Shown: piece after piece, positions 21,273-25,576 of the stretch
Position numbering within the stretch: position 1 is the first letter of the stretch
Layout: every line of letters starts with the position of its first letter
Source of the DNA: Perkinsus marinus ATCC 50983
Lineage: Eukaryota > Perkinsozoa > Perkinsida > Perkinsidae
Direction: 5' to 3'
Length of the DNA stretch: 25,576 bases
Assembly: GCF_000006405.1 (NCBI RefSeq)
Contig: NW_003201384.1
Location: 28,794-54,369 of the forward strand
Translations under genes and position numbers: made by a program
The notes under the pieces: model-generated
Databases searched by the model: none
Told to the model about the DNA's origin: nothing
What the model saw: the letters and a program-made list of their open reading frames with translations, nothing else

Positions 21273-21575
21273 GCTAGCGCCTTTAATTGCTCATAATCGA
21301 CATTTCCCTCTCCTCCCTTTCCGTCAACGCTACGCCTTTGAAGCTGTAACATCACATGTTTATATATTTTTAACACTCAAGTGCACACAATCAGTTGGGT
21401 AGGTCATACGTCGAACATACACCTTATTGACCTAACCTCGTTGTCTGTCATCGCACCAAGATATTTATACACATATATATAGATATATACTTTCATGAAG
21501 TACCTACTTTCAATACCTCAGTTTACCGAAATTTTAAACCATGCTTCCACTTGGAAAGTTTATGTCTTAATTTCT

Positions 21576-23392
21576 TCATGTTGCGTTACTATCGGTGCCT
21601 CCACCGTCGGCTTCAGCATTCAACATGTTTACAACGCTCTGCATGCTCAGTTCCTCGTCTTGAGGTGCACTCTCGTCGCTGGCTAAGCGACTTGGCTGGC
21701 TTGCTGTATGTTCAGGACGATATCTTCCCGTCAAAGTATTGCAGCTATCACTGCTTCTAGTCGGCGGTCTACTCGGCTCACTTGGGATACGTGTCGACCC
21801 TGACCACGTCATCTGCTACCATCGCACCGACCACTACGGCTGTTACCTCTGCTCCTTCTACTTCTGCGCGTATCGCCATTGTTAGTGGGGTCTTCCTGTC
21901 TGCTGACCCGAATCCGCATACATAGTGAGGTCAGTGACCTCACTATGTATGCGGATTCGGCTATGTCCACCGCCTTGTACTATGTTTCCGGTGCTACTGC
22001 TCGTACCACCTATACGATGCGTTGAATCCTCACCGTTCTCTCGGCCTGTTCCTAAACTACGAAGTGCCATACAAACACAACATCCGCTACTTACTCAGAT
22101 TTCCACGGAGGGAACCTGGGCCCCAATTCAGGGTCGCAGGTGGTGGTGGACTCGTTTTTTGTTCCTCAATAAGTTGTAGTACTTGTGGGTCGTGCGTCTC
22201 TGGTGACATACTGACGATGTGAATTGTTTCGATCTCTTTGTAAGAGCCAGTCTGATGTAAGTTTCCACCACTCTCTTCCATGCTTTGCCCTGCTTTGTTC
22301 CAGCCCATGATACTCCATCCTATCGTACAATTATACCGTATGCTCGGTCACGTTGTGTTTTCACGATGGCTTACCTCCATGCTCGTTTACTGTCGTGCAA
22401 ATTTGTTGCCCCGCTTCAGCCAACTCATTAGCTGTAGGGGGCATGTCTGTCTGCCAAATGCTTTCTTTTGTGAGCGTCATCGTGAAACTTACACCCCGGA
22501 AGGGACTTACACGACGGCTTACAGTTGACCCAGGAAATTCAGTGCAGTGCACTAGTGCTCCGGCGATGTATCTGAATTGCACGGATAAGCACTAGCTAAT
22601 GTATCAGGTGTTATACACGGCTTTCCGTGGTCTGCTGATGCTAGGACATGTCATAGGATCCGAACACTGTCCATCGCAGATGTCCCCTGAGCAACCCTTC
22701 TCCCAGCTACAGTAGCCTAGCTGAACCTTGGCGTTGCGAAGTACGAAAAAGTTGAAGGAACCTGTGTTAGATACCTGATATTTAAGCTTTCAGTGAACCT
22801 GTGTCTTGTGTTTTGCCTGTACTTTTAAAATTGGTGTCGCCGGGATACTCTCAATTCTCGCGGGGAGCAACCAGCTTTTACTCCTTATAATGGGGTTATG
22901 AGTATTTGCTAAGTAGAGATCATCGAAAACTGGCTCTACGACGAGCACAGTTTGCCCGAGCGCAATTTGCGAGTTGAGTTCTAAGACCCGCTCTGTATCT
23001 TGTACACTCAAGATCATTACGAAACACCTGGACGAGCCCCTAAACACCAAACACTCCCACCATACATGTCAACGAAGCGTACCCAAAAACTAAGCATCTA
23101 TCGTACGCTTTTTCAGGTTTATTGCGCTTTGCACTTGTAGCAGTATGTCGGACTAGCGTTAGCGGTTTGTTCTTACGTATGCTCAACAATCTGAACAGAG
23201 ACAGCAAAAGTGCCCACACTGTGACGAACCTTTGTAGCATATGCTCTTCCTTTACATGCCTAAAAGCACGGATCGCTCCGTCGGGGCACTGGGTAATCTT
23301 CCAGGGGCTCCGGCCCAGTTTTTGTCGACCAAGTTGTGTAGTGTGATGCGTTCAAAGTTACTCACACGTTGTAACGCAGATTCGGGGTCCAT
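21576..23392 (-). CDS. Hypothetical nine-exon protein with zinc-type Cys cluster, possibly OB-fold, ~474 aa
   Basis: I assembled this from nine phase-consistent exons in minus order: 23392-23256, 23190-23083, 23039-22823, 22774-22617, 22571-22375, 22319-22095, 22051-21944, 21899-21862 and 21812-21576. The introns are 43-65 nt with GT...AG ends. The start MDPESALQRV follows TTCGCAG by two bases. Residues ~40-125 (LLGILLSIRKNK..., CFVMILSVQDTE, ALGQTVLVVEP) alternate strands in an OB-fold-like way. A C-x5-C-x4-C-x3-C cluster (CSWEKGCSGDICDGQC) follows near 145-160. The C-terminal third is hydrophilic and rich in Ser, Pro and Thr. I do not recognise the family. It sits upstream of the Rep gene on the same strand, so a Helitron accessory role (RPA-like) is possible but unproven. 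Confidence 0.55.
21908..21960. repeat. 53-nt perfect palindrome (26-nt arms, 1-nt centre) over a predicted 5' splice site
   Basis: Arms 21908-21933 and 21935-21960 are exact reverse complements around G21934. In the minus-strand gene, the predicted donor GTGAGG (21943-21938) lies inside the 5' arm. That arm spans the last 17 bases of an exon and the first nine of the 44-nt intron 21943-21900, and the 3' arm lies wholly in the intron. The transcript could therefore fold the splice site into a 26-bp stem. Confidence 0.95.
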
Positions 23393-23595
23393 TCCTGCGA
23401 AGATGTTGAACATTAATAAGACACGACGTACTAAGGTAAAAGACGGGATTTGTGGAGCTCATCTACGCCCGATCACGACCGTGGAACACTTTCCTCCCAG
23501 CCAGCTCGAATGTTTCGTGTCGCGTCTCTATTGTGTGTCTCCCGTCGACTCCCCTCCCTGACAACACAAATCTCAGAACCCTCCCGCATACACCC

Positions 23596-25011
23596 CTAGT
23601 TGCTATAGTACTCGATAATCTGATAGAAAGATATACAGGTACCCAAAACAAGTGTTATGCAACCGAAGATGGACAACAGAGAAGGTTTGATATTCTCTCG
23701 ACAGAAGAATTTAAACCTCTTCTCAGAAATCGCCAATGCGAAGGCACCAGGAGCGATGAAACTAAGGATCGAACCGGCAATCGCACCGACCAGACCGAGG
23801 ATAACAGAAACATCGGGTAGCACTACTGCAACCACATAAGAGATCGCAATGACCGAAGTAACGATAACGACAGCCCATAGATCGGGTCGCTTTGGCTTGG
23901 CGGCATTGAGAATTGTAACCTTGATGGGATGGACGTTGAGAGGATACGACACGATGAAAGCAATGCCGGAGAGAATAAAAGCGGCAATGACCACAACGTT
24001 GCCCTCCGGAATCCATGCGCTGAGATTAAGGATGATATTGCTCTGTGTGTCGTAGCCAAACACTACGAAATAAATGACGCCAATTGATATGTAGGCTGCC
24101 AGCGAAATCACAGCTGAAACCACAGCCACCCATCGCATACGACCCAGACTGCGAGGATGCATTTCAGCGTATATCTCTGGTATGTTGGCTTGGTTACAAG
24201 AGGCGAAAATAAATGTATTTACAGCTTGGAGTAAGAGGACCCAATTCACAGGACCAGCTGCGTGACTAAGCTCGAAGGAGTCCGATGGACCGTAGCAGAT
24301 TAGTAGATAGATTGCTACAACTGCTAAGTAACAAACACCGATACTACCACACAGGGTGAGGTAGCGTAAAGAGCTTATATTCTTTACAAGGGAAATTGGG
24401 TAGAGAACGAAGACAGCTAGGACTAGGGATAGATACACTCGTTCTGTCAGCATTTTACCGTACCAAGTGTTTTCTTGCCCTATGAGTAGTTGACTGAATA
24501 CAGGTGAAAGAATATCAAACATCGTTACCAAGTACGTAGCACAACTACCCAGACTGAAAGCAATGACGGCGAACTGGAAGATATAACCGACTTTGCGACC
24601 CATGAGGTGATCAACAATATCGACATATGATGTCTTACCGGTCTTCTCCACAACATCCACGATGTACTCCAGAGAAAGGACGTTGAGAACAGACATAGCG
24701 ACGAGCAGTACTATGCCGGCCACGAAACCGCCGGTAGCCATGGCATATGCCACAGCGAAGGGCGCAGCACCGAGGGTCGCCTTGACAACTGCTATAGCTG
24801 CAGTAACGGGCGAACCGGGTGATATTAGATGGCAGGTTGCGATATCCTTCCAGTTCATCATTGACTTCTCATCGCCATCAACCTTACCCATAGGGGAGGT
24901 GGTCTCAGCAACAGAGCTGGTAGTAGAACGACTAGCCGACAGTTGGACTTGCCGCCGAAACACGCAATCATCAGTAGTGTCAGTGAACGGATCGGATGGT
25001 GTGGTACTCAT
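23596..25011 (-). CDS. Amino acid transporter, AAAP family (SLC36/SLC38-like), 471 aa
   Basis: This is a single-exon gene for a polytopic membrane protein of the amino acid/auxin permease family (Pfam Aa_trans type), which moves amino acids with H+ or Na+ across plasma or vacuolar membranes. The hydrophilic N-terminus (about 65 residues, Ser/Thr/Asp-rich) is followed by roughly 11 hydrophobic helices. The first carries the family-typical pattern VVKATLGAAPFAVAYAMATG. A cytosolic loop has GKTSYVDIVDHLMG, and the mid-protein NTFIFASCNQANIPEIYAEM resembles the conserved substrate-site helix with its small residues. The ATG at 25011 is preferred because it starts a normal hydrophilic tail. The frame stays open to another ATG at 25209, but that would add an unusual Cys-rich hydrophobic leader, and a CTGTTCTAAAAAG acceptor-like site falls between the two. 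The substrate cannot be told from sequence. Confidence 0.9.
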   Translation of the reverse strand: MSTTPSDPFTDTTDDCVFRRQVQLSASRSTTSSVAETTSPMGKVDGDEKSMMNWKDIATCHLISPGSPVTAAIAVVKATLGAAPFAVAYAMATGGFVAGIVLLVAMSVLNVLSLEYIVDVVEKTGKTSYVDIVDHLMGRKVGYIFQFAVIAFSLGSCATYLVTMFDILSPVFSQLLIGQENTWYGKMLTERVYLSLVLAVFVLYPISLVKNISSLRYLTLCGSIGVCYLAVVAIYLLICYGPSDSFELSHAAGPVNWVLLLQAVNTFIFASCNQANIPEIYAEMHPRSLGRMRWVAVVSAVISLAAYISIGVIYFVVFGYDTQSNIILNLSAWIPEGNVVVIAAFILSGIAFIVSYPLNVHPIKVTILNAAKPKRPDLWAVVIVTSVIAISYVVAVVLPDVSVILGLVGAIAGSILSFIAPGAFALAISEKRFKFFCRENIKPSLLSIFGCITLVLGTCISFYQIIEYYSN

Positions 25012-25576
25012 TCTTGACCACTTTTTAGAACAGGAAAACAGCCAGATAGAGAACGAGAACTGAAGACCCGAATCTGCTCCATGACACAACCTGGAATCCC
25101 ATGATACTCTCAACGCGATACACTTGTCAATTTTGTAAGGAAGGAAAGGGCATAGTACACCGCAACAGATATACGATACCAAGAGGCTTTCTATTAAGAG
25201 AGAAGTCATCAGTGATCTGCGTTTGGAAGCTGACTACCGATGGAAGCATTGTCCCGGTGGGAATATTAGGTTATAGTATCGAGGTGAGCTTCACGACAAC
25301 ATCCCTAATAGATTCTATCAACAATACTCAAAGGCGTCATCAGCGACCTCAAGCCATCACTGATGAAGTTAGAAAGGCCCAGTGGTAAGAAATGTCGGAG
25401 TATGATTATGATGCTGGAAGCAACCACTACACAACCTTCGTAATCGGGTTATTTCTGTTATCCACAGAGCAATGGTTACTCAAAGCAACATAGCATCACC
25501 GGCGAGTAGTGGTGATAGCCACAGCAACAAACACAATTGATGTTGTTGCTGCTGCTACTACCATCGCACAACATAA
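25012..25576. other. Upstream region of the transporter; possible edge of another gene
   Basis: No gene is firmly supported. A minus-strand ATG at 25574-25572 or nearby opens a short hydrophobic frame (MVVAAATTSIVFVAVAITTT). A GTGATG...AACAG stretch of 45 nt after it could be an intron, but the frame then stops quickly. This may be the first exon of a gene, or chance. A plus-strand frame at 25101-25388 has no recognisable motif. Confidence 0.25.

Noticed and set aside
23452-23820. Plus-strand frames opposite the transporter 3' end
   Set aside because: They are antisense to well-supported transporter coding sequence and have no recognisable domain.
25101-25388. Plus-strand frame of 95 codons next to the transporter start
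   Set aside because: It overlaps the transporter 5' region, has no motif, and ends at TGGTAAG without a downstream exon I can join.

Overview
This window looks like nuclear DNA from a single-celled eukaryote. Its genes are split by very short GT-AG introns, mostly 43-58 nt, that join in phase. It also holds a mitochondrial-type alternative oxidase, a MORN/pseudokinase gene and dispersed repeats. My best guess is an alveolate of the Perkinsus type. Most inferred start codons have a pyrimidine-rich stretch and an AG a few bases upstream, as expected for spliced-leader trans-splicing, but the species call is inference and not proven here.

Layout. Positions 1-768 are about 3.4 copies of a ~222-bp tandem repeat. 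An intronless S41-type protease gene follows (1063-3777, +). Positions 3778-7505 hold no gene I can support: they contain a 39-nt perfect hairpin, a cluster of CCGTAA/TTACGG motifs and a ~1-kb region with inverted repeats at its ends. The alternative oxidase gene (7506-8538, +) has one 49-nt intron and all six iron ligands. A decayed tRNA-like sequence precedes a small single-pass membrane protein gene (9281-10030, +). A long multi-exon gene (about 10402-16333, +) encodes MORN repeats, a kinase-like domain that has lost its catalytic motifs, and a low-complexity tail with 15 near-identical 18-residue repeats.

The other half is read from the minus strand. From high to low coordinates it holds an AAAP-family amino-acid transporter (25011-23596), a newly assembled nine-exon gene of unknown function (23392-21576), and a Helitron-type HUH replication initiator (21146-17242). 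The initiator has no helicase domain in this window. The plus-strand and minus-strand blocks converge in the gene-poor stretch 16334-17241.

The genes do not form an obvious pathway. The oxidase acts in mitochondrial respiration, the protease is probably secretory or extracytoplasmic, and the transporter sits in a membrane. The Rep gene is from a mobile element, and the gene just upstream on the same strand might belong to that element or to the host. All exon assemblies rest on phase consistency, intron size and coding look, not on transcript data.
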